A DNA stretch of 64,000 bases from NCBI RefSeq assembly GCF_900156375.1, contig NZ_FTNK01000003.1, positions 124,001 to 188,000 on the forward strand. The letters are read 5' to 3'. The notes under the pieces were generated by a model that searched no databases, had not been told where the DNA came from, and saw nothing but the letters and a program-made list of their open reading frames with translations. The DNA comes from Paenibacillus macquariensis (GTDB lineage: Bacteria > Bacillota > Bacilli > Paenibacillales > Paenibacillaceae). The position numbers were made by a program, and so were the translations under genes. Of the stretch, positions 50,618 to 60,134 are shown piece by piece (position 1 is the stretch's first letter; every line of letters begins with the position of its first letter).

Positions 50618-51863
50618 GGAAATGTTCAAGATTATTCGAAGCAGTATTCGATCGGGTCTAGATGTGACATCTGCAGTGGATGATGCTGAGTTAATGAAAT
50701 ATATCGAAAGAACTGTACTTGAGCGAGGGGAATTACAGGATTTAACTGCAATGGAGAAACGTACACTGATTCGTCGTATTTATGACTCTTTCCGTGGATT
50801 GGATGTTCTACAGCCCTTAGTGGACAATCCGTCCATCACGGAAATTATGATCAACAGCCATCAAGATATATTCATAGAACAAGAAGGAGAGGTAAAACGT
50901 ATTACGCAACAGTTCGAGTCACAGAACCGCTTAGAGGATATTATTCAGAGCATTGTGGCAGGCGTAAACCGGGTAGTTAATGAGTCATCTCCAATTGTAG
51001 ATGCGAGGTTAAAAGACGGATCACGTGTCAATATTGTTCTGCCTCCTATAGCGTTGAAAGGGCCTACCATGACGATTCGTAAATTCCCAGAGTCACCTAT
51101 GACGATGAGTGATTTAGTGAGGCGTGGTGCATTAAGCGAGGAGGCGGCGCACTTTCTTCAAAAATTGGTAGTAGGGAAATATAACATATTCATCAGTGGA
51201 GGTACAGGATCAGGAAAGACAACGTTTCTTAACGCCTTATCTCAGTTCATACCGGTAGATGAACGTGTGATTACGATAGAGGACTCAGCAGAACTCCAGA
51301 TTGTAACCGTCCCTAATCTAGTCTCTTTGGAGACACGAAATGCTAATACAGAGGGAAGGGGAGAAGTTACGATTCGTGACCTGATTCGATCGTCTTTACG
51401 TATGCGTCCGAATCGAATTGTGGTCGGTGAGGTCCGTGGGAGTGAGGCTTTAGATATGCTACAGGCCATGAATACGGGACATGATGGCTCCCTCTCAACT
51501 GGGCATGCCAACAGCACAAAGGATATGATTAGTCGCCTCGAAACGATGGTACTTAGCGGGGCTAATCTTCCCATACTTGTCGTTCGTCAGCAGATTAGTT
51601 CTGCTATTGATATTCTAGTTCATCTATCTAGGTTGCGTGATCGCTCAAGGCGAGTTACAGAAATTAGTGAGGTACTGGGTATGGAGAGCGGAGAGGTACA
51701 AGTAAGTCCACTCTTTCGATTTCGGGAGAGTGGAGAGAAGGATGGACGAATCATTGGAGAATTGGAGCCCTGTGGCCATTCCATGCAACACGTTGAGAAG
51801 CTACAGATGGCAGGTCTTGATGATGTACTTGTGATGGGGGGTGAGGAGGTGAAGCGTGAGTGA
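50610..51863 (+). CDS. cpaF: TadA/CpaF secretion ATPase
   Basis: A 417-residue hexameric ATPase of the type II/IV secretion superfamily that powers pilus assembly. After an N-terminal helical domain (SITEIMINSHQDIFIEQEGE), Walker A is SGGTGSGKTTFLNAL, the Asp box is IEDSAELQI, and Walker B lies in RIVVGEVRGSEALDMLQAMN with the His box TGHDGSLSTGHAN. The ATG at 50610 has GGAGGAG six bases before it and sits inside the end of cpaE. Confidence 0.95.
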   Translation: MDEEMFKIIRSSIRSGLDVTSAVDDAELMKYIERTVLERGELQDLTAMEKRTLIRRIYDSFRGLDVLQPLVDNPSITEIMINSHQDIFIEQEGEVKRITQQFESQNRLEDIIQSIVAGVNRVVNESSPIVDARLKDGSRVNIVLPPIALKGPTMTIRKFPESPMTMSDLVRRGALSEEAAHFLQKLVVGKYNIFISGGTGSGKTTFLNALSQFIPVDERVITIEDSAELQIVTVPNLVSLETRNANTEGRGEVTIRDLIRSSLRMRPNRIVVGEVRGSEALDMLQAMNTGHDGSLSTGHANSTKDMISRLETMVLSGANLPILVVRQQISSAIDILVHLSRLRDRSRRVTEISEVLGMESGEVQVSPLFRFRESGEKDGRIIGELEPCGHSMQHVEKLQMAGLDDVLVMGGEEVKRE

Positions 51864-52711
51864 CAGTGATGACGAAAGTAAAGTCAAAGGCAAGGTCTAA
51901 AGAGAAGACGGCCAGAACCAACAAGAAATCTGGTGAAAGAGTAGATGGAATAGAGCCATTGCGCTCCTCTCTTCCTGACTATAGCATTTATGAGCTAAGT
52001 ACGGTTGAGAGAGTCATGTGCATCATTATTGGAGGGTTCCTTTTGTATGGAATAGGATATTTGTTCTATCACCAATGGATTGCTTCTCTTCTGATAGCCT
52101 GTAGTGCTTGGTTTGTTCCCGGATACTGGAGAAAGTATAGGTTGAATCGCCGTCGCGCTGCGATGAATCTTCATTTCAAACAGGCGCTCTTCTCGTTATC
52201 ATCCTCACTTTCAGCAGGTCGTTCAGTAGAGAATGGGTTTAGGGAGGCTGTTCAGGATTTACGTATGTTAGACCCAGAGGCAGAGAATGATCTCATTATG
52301 GAATTGAACATTATCTGCGCCCGTCTAGAGTATGGTGAGCCTATTGAGGAAGCGTTACAGGATTTCAGCCGACGAGCGATAATGGAAGATATCACGAATT
52401 TCGCCGATGTATTCACGACATGCAAAAGAACAGGCGGAGATCTAGTAGAAGTCGTACGCCGAACATCTACTATCATTGGTGAGAAGCTCGATATTCAACA
52501 GGAAATTTCGGTTATGATTGCTCAGAAAAGGTTCGAATCTAAGGCTATTCTTGCAGCGCCGGTCTTGATGATATTGTTCATGAACTTATCATCGCCTGAT
52601 TACATGCTACCGATGTACAGCGGTATTGGATTCATTATTTCCACGCTATCTCTGGGTGTATTAGGAGCTTGTGCTATCTGGATTAGCAAGATTATGAACA
52701 TCAAATTGTAG
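51860..52711 (+). CDS. tadB: TadB-like inner-membrane platform protein
   Basis: A 283-residue protein with a basic N-terminal tail, two helices near residues 50-90, the T2SSF domain (LFSLSSSLSAGRSVENGFRE, AIMEDITNFADVFTTCKRTG) and two C-terminal helices. It makes the assembly platform with TadC. The GTG at 51860 overlaps the cpaF stop by four bases. A GTG or ATG a few codons later is also possible. Confidence 0.88.
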   Translation: MTVMTKVKSKARSKEKTARTNKKSGERVDGIEPLRSSLPDYSIYELSTVERVMCIIIGGFLLYGIGYLFYHQWIASLLIACSAWFVPGYWRKYRLNRRRAAMNLHFKQALFSLSSSLSAGRSVENGFREAVQDLRMLDPEAENDLIMELNIICARLEYGEPIEEALQDFSRRAIMEDITNFADVFTTCKRTGGDLVEVVRRTSTIIGEKLDIQQEISVMIAQKRFESKAILAAPVLMILFMNLSSPDYMLPMYSGIGFIISTLSLGVLGACAIWISKIMNIKL

Positions 52712-52724
52712 AAGAGGGATGGCA

Positions 52725-53597
52725 ATGATTATCCTATACGTCGTGTTGCTACTTCTGTTAGTGGGATGTTGGGTGGTACTGAACTGGCATAGAGATGAGA
52801 AGTATCGAAGGCTTAGCAGGCTACCTATGGAAGGGCTACGTCTTAGTAAGGTGGTAGTGCCCATGTTGGTTATTTTGGACAAGTCAAAGATAACGACAAG
52901 GTTTCCGTTTTTCTTCTATAAAGTTCAGCGTTCGATTCAGAAAATTCACGGCATGAGATACAGTAGCGAGATGACATTGCTCTATTTAGGAGAAATGATG
53001 TGTTACAGCTGGATGCTACTATGCGCTGGATGTGTTCTTTCCATAGGGTTGGGCGAGAAGACAGGATTCATATTAGGTGGTGCTTTAGCAGTCCTCTTAC
53101 CTGTAGCGATGGTGAAGGATTTGTATAGCAAGGTTCAAGTTCGTGATCAAGATATATTGATGGAGCTTCCCGAATTGCTGAACAAAATTGTGTTACTCGT
53201 AGGTGCAGGTGAAACGGTACAAAAGGCGATAGCGCATTGTGTTGAACGTAAGAAAGAACAATACGATCATCCCTTGTATAAAGAGTTGAATCGTATGATT
53301 CAGGATTGGGATAGTGGCTACTCTTTCCAACAGGCTTTTGAAAGCTTTAGTAAGCGAAGCGCATTACAAGAAGTATCCATTTTTACAACTACGGTTCTGT
53401 TGAATTTCAGACGTGGAGGCAATGATTTTGTATTGGCACTACGTGATTTATCACGAACATTATGGGAGAGTCGCAAAATGATCACGCGTACTCGAGGTGA
53501 GCAGGCATCTTCCAAGCTGGTATTTCCGATGGTCGTTATTTTTATGGTAGTAGTTGTGCTGGTAGGTACACCCGCAATGATGATGATGAATATGTAG
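52725..53597 (+). CDS. tadC: TadC-like inner-membrane platform protein
   Basis: A 290-residue protein of the T2SSF/TadC type: helices at the N-terminus and near residues 90-120, the F domain with LVGAGETVQKAIAHCVERKK and GYSFQQAFESFSKRSALQEV, and a final helix. The ATG at 52725 is six bases after GAAGAGGG. It pairs with TadB as the second platform subunit, as in Tad systems generally. Confidence 0.88.
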   Translation: MIILYVVLLLLLVGCWVVLNWHRDEKYRRLSRLPMEGLRLSKVVVPMLVILDKSKITTRFPFFFYKVQRSIQKIHGMRYSSEMTLLYLGEMMCYSWMLLCAGCVLSIGLGEKTGFILGGALAVLLPVAMVKDLYSKVQVRDQDILMELPELLNKIVLLVGAGETVQKAIAHCVERKKEQYDHPLYKELNRMIQDWDSGYSFQQAFESFSKRSALQEVSIFTTTVLLNFRRGGNDFVLALRDLSRTLWESRKMITRTRGEQASSKLVFPMVVIFMVVVVLVGTPAMMMMNM

Positions 53598-53610
53598 GAG
53601 GAATGTTGAT

Positions 53611-53802
53611 ATGTTAACGATTGCTTGGGGAAAAGTGAAGGGATTCTGGAAGGAAGAAGAAGGGTTAGGAATGTTGGAGATGATCTTGATTATTGCAGCA
53701 ATTGTTGTTATAGCTATTATCTTTAGAAAACAACTAAGTCTCATTGTTGCAAATCTATTGGAAAAGGTAGGTAAAAAAAGCGAGGATTTCATTAGTGAGT
53801 AA
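53611..53802 (+). CDS. Flp-type major pilin
   Basis: A 63-residue prepilin. A short basic leader ends in KEEEG, and the mature part begins LGMLEMILIIAAIVVIAI, with Glu at position +5 and one helix, as in type IVb Flp pilins. The TadV-type peptidase encoded later in the operon would cleave after the Gly. The C-terminal part is short and charged. AGGAGG precedes ATG. It is the likely shaft subunit. Confidence 0.88.
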   Translation: MLTIAWGKVKGFWKEEEGLGMLEMILIIAAIVVIAIIFRKQLSLIVANLLEKVGKKSEDFISE

Positions 53803-54460
53803 TAAACTCAAAGGTAACGAGGGAAGCTTCACGCTTGAGGCTTCTCTCGCTATGCCTATCGTGCTGATGGTGACGATAATCCTCATGTTCTTCTGCATGT
53901 ACATTTACCAACAGTCTATATTACAACAAGTTGCTTCTGCGGCGGCGGAGAGATCGGCTTATAGCTGGGATAACAGTCATAAAGAAGTGTATAAGGGAGC
54001 CTTTCCTAAAGGGCAGTATGATTCATTGTATTGGCGGATTAAGGATGATCAGATGGTAGGTGCCATGTTTGGATGGGCGGGGGCTGAGAATAAACAATCG
54101 ATTTCTCTACCTGGAGGCGAGAACTCAGGATCACTTCCTACTACGAAATTGTCCAAAGTAAGCACGCTTGTAACTGGGAATATGCAAGGTGAGATAACGT
54201 ATCAGAATAATCTGCTACTACGTAAAGTGAGTACTGAATTAGATCAACTTATTAATTTACCTCCTTTAGACCAGATCCTTTCGGGAGGATCTAAGATAGA
54301 TGCGAATGCTCAATCTGTCGTTGTTGAGCCTGTTGAATTTATTAGAACGGTTGATTTGATGAGATATTATGCCGCTAAATTCAAAGGATCAGGGGGTAGT
54401 TCGACTAATCAAGGTAATGCAGGAGAAGTGTTGAAGAAGTATGGTTCAAAAAGTAAATAA
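53795..54460 (+). CDS. TadE-like pseudopilin
   Basis: A 221-residue protein. The N-terminal EGSFTLEASLAMPIVLMVTI has the Glu at +5-type pseudopilin pattern and a single helix, followed by an outside domain of about 170 residues with Ser, Gly and Asn. The start is GTG at 53795, overlapping the pilin gene by eight bases. TadE proteins are minor pilins that initiate or cap pili. Confidence 0.82.
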   Translation: MSNKLKGNEGSFTLEASLAMPIVLMVTIILMFFCMYIYQQSILQQVASAAAERSAYSWDNSHKEVYKGAFPKGQYDSLYWRIKDDQMVGAMFGWAGAENKQSISLPGGENSGSLPTTKLSKVSTLVTGNMQGEITYQNNLLLRKVSTELDQLINLPPLDQILSGGSKIDANAQSVVVEPVEFIRTVDLMRYYAAKFKGSGGSSTNQGNAGEVLKKYGSKSK

Positions 54461-54517
54461 ACTCTAGCGAGACAAGGATAGCGCAAATGTCGAATGCTGG
54501 AGGGAAGGGGGGAGAAC

Positions 54518-56815
54518 ATGTTCAGTAAATGGCATACAGACCAGAGGGGCTCAGTGTCAATTTTTCTTATCCTGATCCTAGCTATTGTGTTTACTTTCGT
54601 AGCTTTATTCATAGACTACGCACGAATTGCTGCAATGAAGGTTCAGAGTGAGCGCTTAGTACACTCCGCAGTTCGTTCTGTGATGTCTGCCTATGAACCA
54701 GAATTACAGCAGGAATATGGATTGTTCGCTTATGGTGAGAGTAGCGGAGATCAGATCATGTCTGGGGTGCTAAATGACAGCATGGATCATGGAGATCGAG
54801 GAGACGCCTTTTCAATACTACCTCTTGAACTAGATACATCCTCGTTACAAATGGAGCGGATGCTCGGGGAATATGAAATATTCAATCGCCAAATCGGTGA
54901 AGAAATGAAATATAAAGCACCCATAGACTTCACGTTAGAAATTGTTAATAAATTCAAGCCGATTTCTGAGTCTATGAAGGAAGCTTCTAACACAGTGGAT
55001 GTACTAAAGAAGCTTCAAAAGTTATATGACAAACGCGAAGATGCATTAGACGAGATGCTTACGAAACAGAAAAAGGCAGCGCAGAGCGTAGACAATATAG
55101 CTAACCTGATCATGGATCAGGCTAGTACTCACATTTCCAATGAGTCATTGGGTGGAGGCATCCATTCTGGTAAGGATATAGCCGCTCAATATGATGATTT
55201 TGTGCTTAAGTCAAATGAGTTGGAGCGTCTAATTGCCCAGAGACAGGAGAGGAGTTCAGCAGACAAGAGTGAAGATGATAATGAGGATGCTGAGATAGCC
55301 TTAATGGATTCATATAGAAGTTTGATTAGTGGTTATCAGCAAGGTTCTTCCAGCGTATTATCATCTATTTCTAATAATCAGAACGCATCACGTGCGGATC
55401 ACTTAAAGATGTTACCCGAAGCGTTAGAGCAATGGGAAGAAGCATATAAGATGAATGAACAAATGAAACAAGTGATTACGGAGTCAGAGAACCGCTCCCA
55501 AAGTGAAGGGTACGATAAGGTAACTCGTGAGGACAGTCCGGGAAGCACCGAAGAATTAAGTAAGGAAGACTCAGAAGCCATTCGTAAGATTAGAGGGCAG
55601 ACGGAGAAATTACTGCTACCTGAAGCGTTATTACAAGATTTAAAGAAAGAGATTGAGGTTCAGATCAATCACTCTCAAGCGTTAGATACCCAAGTATCAT
55701 CTTTTAGTTCTACGATGAGTGGAGCCTTTGGTACGATGTCCAGTAGTAGTCAGATGAAATCTGCCGTTATTGAGACAAGAGTCCAGGTGGACGATTATTT
55801 GCGTAAATATTTTATTTCTGGTTCAGAAAACATTCTTGAAGCAGAACTAAGGAAATTAGAGGAGAATCGTTCTTCGGATAAGGAGCGGAAGGAAACGGAG
55901 AAGAAGGCTAAAGCCAAGCTAAAGGATGCTGCCAATATCCTAAATAAGATAAATGAATTGAGCGATAAGGCCGGAGGCTACATGGAGGAGTATCGTACGC
56001 TTCAACAATATTATGATGATAGCGTTACCTTTAATAAACAATCCGTGGGTGATTCCTCCTATCAAGGAGCTCAACTGGATAATAATCCTTATGACGCTAG
56101 TACTTCAGCTATGGATAATATGGATGGTTTATTTGGGTCGATGGGTGGTATGTTGACTGGCTTACAGGATGAATTTTACCAAAATGAGTATGCATCTCTC
56201 TATTTCCATCATTTTGATATTACACAGTTGGGGAGTATCGTTAGTAACCCTGATAGCTCCATAGGGAACGATTTAGTGGAACAACTAAGTATCAATAAGC
56301 AGGAACTAGAGTATATTTTATACGGATTTCATAATCCAGTAGGTAACGTATCAGCGGCTTATGCGGAGATTTTTGGAGTGCGACTAGCGATTCGGACGAT
56401 GGAAGGATTGGTAAAGAATAGTAAACTGGGCAATCCTTTATTAATTCTAGCTGCTTCATTGTTATATGGTATTGAAATGGCGATGTTAGATATGATTCAA
56501 CTGTGTCAAAAAGGATCGATAGAATTGTCTACGTACTTAAAAGTGGAAATGACTTACCGTGATTATTTGAGGGTATTTCTTTTTATTCATAGTAATAATG
56601 ATAGAAAAATGTCGCGTATGCTCTCACTGATTCGTTTCAATACGGGTATTAACCCCGCTGAGCGGGCGACTTATTCCTCTGGGGAAGTTCGGATCGGTAT
56701 GAAGTTATGGTTTCTCCCTGGCATCATGAAAATGTTCGGCTCAGCAACGAGTGGCGAAGATGAAGTGGAAGGAAACCGTTATTATGCTATCAAACAAGCC
56801 GATTATTCCTATTAG
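54518..56815 (+). CDS. DUF5702-type pilus-associated membrane protein
   Basis: A 765-residue protein with an N-terminal pilin-like segment (DQRGSVSIFLILILAIVFTF) and then a very long outside part rich in charged helices and coiled coil (residues ~130-470, many Glu, Lys, Ser and Gln). A more hydrophobic C-terminal third (LGNPLLILAASLLYGIEMAM) may lie against the membrane. Such large TadG-like proteins replace TadG in Gram-positive Tad loci. GGGGGGAG precedes ATG. I know the DUF number from memory, not from a search. Confidence 0.82.
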   Translation: MFSKWHTDQRGSVSIFLILILAIVFTFVALFIDYARIAAMKVQSERLVHSAVRSVMSAYEPELQQEYGLFAYGESSGDQIMSGVLNDSMDHGDRGDAFSILPLELDTSSLQMERMLGEYEIFNRQIGEEMKYKAPIDFTLEIVNKFKPISESMKEASNTVDVLKKLQKLYDKREDALDEMLTKQKKAAQSVDNIANLIMDQASTHISNESLGGGIHSGKDIAAQYDDFVLKSNELERLIAQRQERSSADKSEDDNEDAEIALMDSYRSLISGYQQGSSSVLSSISNNQNASRADHLKMLPEALEQWEEAYKMNEQMKQVITESENRSQSEGYDKVTREDSPGSTEELSKEDSEAIRKIRGQTEKLLLPEALLQDLKKEIEVQINHSQALDTQVSSFSSTMSGAFGTMSSSSQMKSAVIETRVQVDDYLRKYFISGSENILEAELRKLEENRSSDKERKETEKKAKAKLKDAANILNKINELSDKAGGYMEEYRTLQQYYDDSVTFNKQSVGDSSYQGAQLDNNPYDASTSAMDNMDGLFGSMGGMLTGLQDEFYQNEYASLYFHHFDITQLGSIVSNPDSSIGNDLVEQLSINKQELEYILYGFHNPVGNVSAAYAEIFGVRLAIRTMEGLVKNSKLGNPLLILAASLLYGIEMAMLDMIQLCQKGSIELSTYLKVEMTYRDYLRVFLFIHSNNDRKMSRMLSLIRFNTGINPAERATYSSGEVRIGMKLWFLPGIMKMFGSATSGEDEVEGNRYYAIKQADYSY

Positions 56816-57752
56816 AAGAACGAAGAAAGAACACGGTAGTATGGTTCTTGAAGCTGCATTGGTGTTTCCGTTTTTTATTTTTTTCATTGTGTTTCTAATC
56901 TATATGATTCAAATGACACTGATCTCAACCTCACTTCAAAGCACCGTATCCGATACAGTTAAGATGGTTTCTTCTCATATGTATCCTATTGCATTAGTAG
57001 TGGAGCCAGAAATACCGTCAGAGGAGAATAAGGACAATAAGTTAACAGGGAATTGGATCATCCCTAAGGTATCTGTGACAGATTGGGCATCCCAGTATAG
57101 CAGTTCTCTTCCAGCCCCATTTAGTCAATGGATGATGGATGCTGCAGCTAAGGGAGATGAACCGTTACAGAAAATAAAAAACGCAACGGCTGAAGCTGTA
57201 CTCGATCCTGTAGTTAAGCCTTTATTGAAGCCCTTCATTCAGAGTGAATTCTTAAATGTGAATCGGATCCATGTATCCAATATTTATCTTCCTGATATGA
57301 AGACTAGAAGTAATCCGTATTTCGGTATTGAACTCAGTTATGAACTGCCGATAAAAGTACCCTTTATTAATAAAAAAATTGTGATACAAGCGAAAGCTCA
57401 AGAACGTCTATGGATCGGTGATACATCAGAATCCACAGAAGGGGGTACGGGTGAAGAAGAGCCCTCAACATCTATTCAGGTCTTAGAGAAGCCTGATCCT
57501 GCGGTTGTTGGAAAGAAAACAATAGTGAGGGTAAAGGTAGCGCCTAACTCTACAGCACAACTTGCTGTATTTTATAAAAGTGGTGCGAGTACTGCAAAGT
57601 ATCTTGGATGGAGTCAGGCGGATTCCGAAGGTTATATCGAGTGGGAGTGGTTTGTTGGGACGAATACAACGCCGGGGACATGGCCATTTGTGATTACAAC
57701 AGAGGACGGACAACGAGTTGAAGTCATGTTTACAGTAGTTGATCTAAGATGA
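56784..57752 (+). CDS. TadE-like pseudopilin with C-terminal beta-sandwich
   Basis: A 322-residue protein. The N-terminus KKEHGSMVLEAALVFPFFIF gives a pseudopilin signal and helix. The middle is an outside linker. The last ~90 residues (EKPDPAVVGKKTIVRVKVAP, then AQLAVFYKSG and WEWFVGTNTTPGTWPFVITT) look like an Ig-like beta-sandwich. The ATG at 56784 lies inside the end of the preceding gene (32-base overlap). A role as a tip adhesin or wall-spanning cap is plausible but inferred. Confidence 0.78.
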   Translation: MLSNKPIIPIRRTKKEHGSMVLEAALVFPFFIFFIVFLIYMIQMTLISTSLQSTVSDTVKMVSSHMYPIALVVEPEIPSEENKDNKLTGNWIIPKVSVTDWASQYSSSLPAPFSQWMMDAAAKGDEPLQKIKNATAEAVLDPVVKPLLKPFIQSEFLNVNRIHVSNIYLPDMKTRSNPYFGIELSYELPIKVPFINKKIVIQAKAQERLWIGDTSESTEGGTGEEEPSTSIQVLEKPDPAVVGKKTIVRVKVAPNSTAQLAVFYKSGASTAKYLGWSQADSEGYIEWEWFVGTNTTPGTWPFVITTEDGQRVEVMFTVVDLR

Positions 57753-57779
57753 GTATTCACAAAGATAGGAGGAAGAAGC

Positions 57780-58295
57780 ATGGAAATTGCTTTTGCAGGA
57801 TGTGCCATTCTCGTTGTTACGGCCTTCGTTACAGATATTAAATCAATGAAGATTCCGAACATGCTTACCATTCCAGCGATGATATGCGGAATCTTGTATC
57901 ATTTAATGGACTCTGGCTGGAGTGGAGTGTTGTTCACTGGAAAAGGATTGTTAGTTGGATTTGGCATACTTCTAGTTATGTATTGGATGGGAGCTGTCGG
58001 AGCAGGTGATGTTAAACTGTTCGGTGGCATAGGGGCTTGGACAGGAACGTTATTCACAATTCAGTCGTTATTGTATTCGGTATTATTTGCAGGAATTATT
58101 GGAATTGTCATACTGTTATGGCGTAGGGAGACTCTCATTCGTCTTCGGAAGGTGATTCACGGCATTGTAGGATTATTTGTTCTAAAAGATACTGTAGCAC
58201 TGAGGATGGTGAGTAAGGAGCAGGTTCGGTTTCCATTTATGATTGCAGTCGTCCCGGGTATGATCTGTGCTTATTTATATGCGGTACCCTATTAG
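57780..58295 (+). CDS. A24-family prepilin peptidase (TadV/CpaA)
   Basis: A 171-residue membrane peptidase with four to six helices. The catalytic aspartates are in FVTDIKSMKIPN and MGAVGAGDVKLFGGIGAW (GxGD). It cleaves the Flp and pseudopilin leaders. AGGAGG precedes ATG. The size is short, as in CpaA/TadV, with no N-methylation domain. Confidence 0.9.
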   Translation: MEIAFAGCAILVVTAFVTDIKSMKIPNMLTIPAMICGILYHLMDSGWSGVLFTGKGLLVGFGILLVMYWMGAVGAGDVKLFGGIGAWTGTLFTIQSLLYSVLFAGIIGIVILLWRRETLIRLRKVIHGIVGLFVLKDTVALRMVSKEQVRFPFMIAVVPGMICAYLYAVPY

Positions 58296-58310
58296 AGAGA
58301 GGTGAATATA

Positions 58311-60134
58311 TTGTTTGGATTAACGCGAGATTTCATTCATAATGGCGGAAATTATATGGTTTTGAGTAGTCCTGCGGGAATTCCTTCCTCTGATTTAAGC
58401 AGAGTCCAGACTAGCATGATCTCAGCAGCGAAAGTTCCTCATCTATTGCCTCTTCATTTGAAAGAATTAGATTTCAAAGTGAGCATCCTATATGATATTT
58501 CTAATAAGAAAATGCTTACTCACTTGATCAAAAGTGATAAATTAAGCCTAGATGAATACTACGGTCTATTGTTGCAAATTGTAGGTACGCTCTACGATAG
58601 TAAATTATATATGTTAGATCCAGATCAATACATACTTCAGGAAGACTATATGTTTATCGATGGGCCTCTCCATATGGGTACACTATATCTGACCTATATA
58701 CCTATTCAATCTATGAAGAATTCGACAACCATCCAATCTTCACTCCACCATTTGATAACAAGGCTGATGGCTTCTGTGTCTGAATTGCAAGGCAATGGTA
58801 TACAAACGTTACTTCATTATGTGAGTGTTGAGGAATTCACATTGTCAGGCTTGAAAAGTCTGCTTCAGAATCTACTCGCCGGAGCGGGACAAAGCTTATC
58901 ATCTCAGCAAGTTCACAATAATGTACTTCAATCAGACTTACAACGATCTAATATACATCGACATCATACAGAACAACCTCAGACCCTTCAATCTCATTCC
59001 GTTCCTAGTTCCATCTCCAATACCATCCCACGCGCAACAGAACTTGAACGAAAAGTGAGATTCCCTGTAGATTCGGCAGAAATGTCAGATCCTCTCCCAA
59101 CTGTTTCAAGAAAGCCAGAACTAATAGGAAAGACTCTAATGAATACTTTAACGGAGAATAAACATTCATGGAAGGAAGATTATAATGAGGTTGATATGAC
59201 GGATGGAGATGATGAACATAAGTCATCTTCAATGACGACCTATATAGCTTTAGGTTGCTTAGTTACTTGTGCTGTTGCATGGAGATTCCTCTATATGGCC
59301 CATCCAAGCATACTGATGTTAATTGTTTGTAGCCTTGTTACAGCTGTCCTTGGAGTTATCGCATGGTTAGGATGGAAGGAGATGCTACGTATACCCGTGA
59401 AGCGTGTAGAATCTTTAACGGAATCAATACCCTTATTTGATTCAGGTAAATTGGAAGATTCAAATCGCAAACGAGGATCGTCATTTCAAGTAGAGAAATT
59501 AACAGGATTCTTCGGAAGTTCATCAAAGGAGAAAGAACTTGAGCCATCAGATAAGCGATGGGTGTTTCCAGATAACCCTACATCAGAACGTACTCAAGCG
59601 GACAGGGGTATCACGAATAGAGAATCAGCTGTAACTTCAATGTATGAGGAAGAGGATCAAGGTGATTATTATGCTCAATTGGGTCACAAAACGGAGATGT
59701 TATCCTCTCCTAGAGTTAATGCAACAGTTCTATTGAAACCGGAGAATAACTCATCCCAAGATGTATATTCCACATCGTATAAGTCATATCCCTATCTTGA
59801 ACGAAGAGAAGTAGGACAAGGAGTTCAAGAAGGGCTGAGAGGGGACTCTCCCCAGGGTGAGCAAGCGTTGACTCCAATTGTACTGAATGTTCCTCACTTC
59901 ATTATTGGAAGATCGGCTGATGTTGCCCAGTTCGTTGAAGAAACACCTGGAACTTCAAGAGCCCATGTAGAGCTTTCTAAAGGCAGTGAAGGGTATGTCA
60001 TTAAAGATTTGGGTTCAAAGAATGGTACCTTATTGAACAAGGAACCTATGGTCTCTTACAAAGAGTATCCACTTCATGATGGGGATACATTTACAATCAT
60101 TAAGGGAGAGTACAAGTATCACTTAAGATCTTGA
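58311..60134 (+). CDS. DUF6382/FHA-domain protein
   Basis: About 607 residues from TTG 58311, six bases after GAGAGAGGTG. The N-terminal ~190 residues form a DUF6382-like domain, then a Ser/Gln-rich linker, two closely spaced helices near residues 308-348, a further linker and a C-terminal FHA domain (HFIIGRSADVAQFVE, SRAHVELSKGSE, IKDLGSKNGTLLN). FHA domains bind phosphothreonine, so pilus assembly may respond to a Ser/Thr kinase, though none is encoded here. Last gene of the Tad operon; it overlaps the convergent epimerase gene tail by 16 bases. Confidence 0.85.
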   Translation: MFGLTRDFIHNGGNYMVLSSPAGIPSSDLSRVQTSMISAAKVPHLLPLHLKELDFKVSILYDISNKKMLTHLIKSDKLSLDEYYGLLLQIVGTLYDSKLYMLDPDQYILQEDYMFIDGPLHMGTLYLTYIPIQSMKNSTTIQSSLHHLITRLMASVSELQGNGIQTLLHYVSVEEFTLSGLKSLLQNLLAGAGQSLSSQQVHNNVLQSDLQRSNIHRHHTEQPQTLQSHSVPSSISNTIPRATELERKVRFPVDSAEMSDPLPTVSRKPELIGKTLMNTLTENKHSWKEDYNEVDMTDGDDEHKSSSMTTYIALGCLVTCAVAWRFLYMAHPSILMLIVCSLVTAVLGVIAWLGWKEMLRIPVKRVESLTESIPLFDSGKLEDSNRKRGSSFQVEKLTGFFGSSSKEKELEPSDKRWVFPDNPTSERTQADRGITNRESAVTSMYEEEDQGDYYAQLGHKTEMLSSPRVNATVLLKPENNSSQDVYSTSYKSYPYLERREVGQGVQEGLRGDSPQGEQALTPIVLNVPHFIIGRSADVAQFVEETPGTSRAHVELSKGSEGYVIKDLGSKNGTLLNKEPMVSYKEYPLHDGDTFTIIKGEYKYHLRS

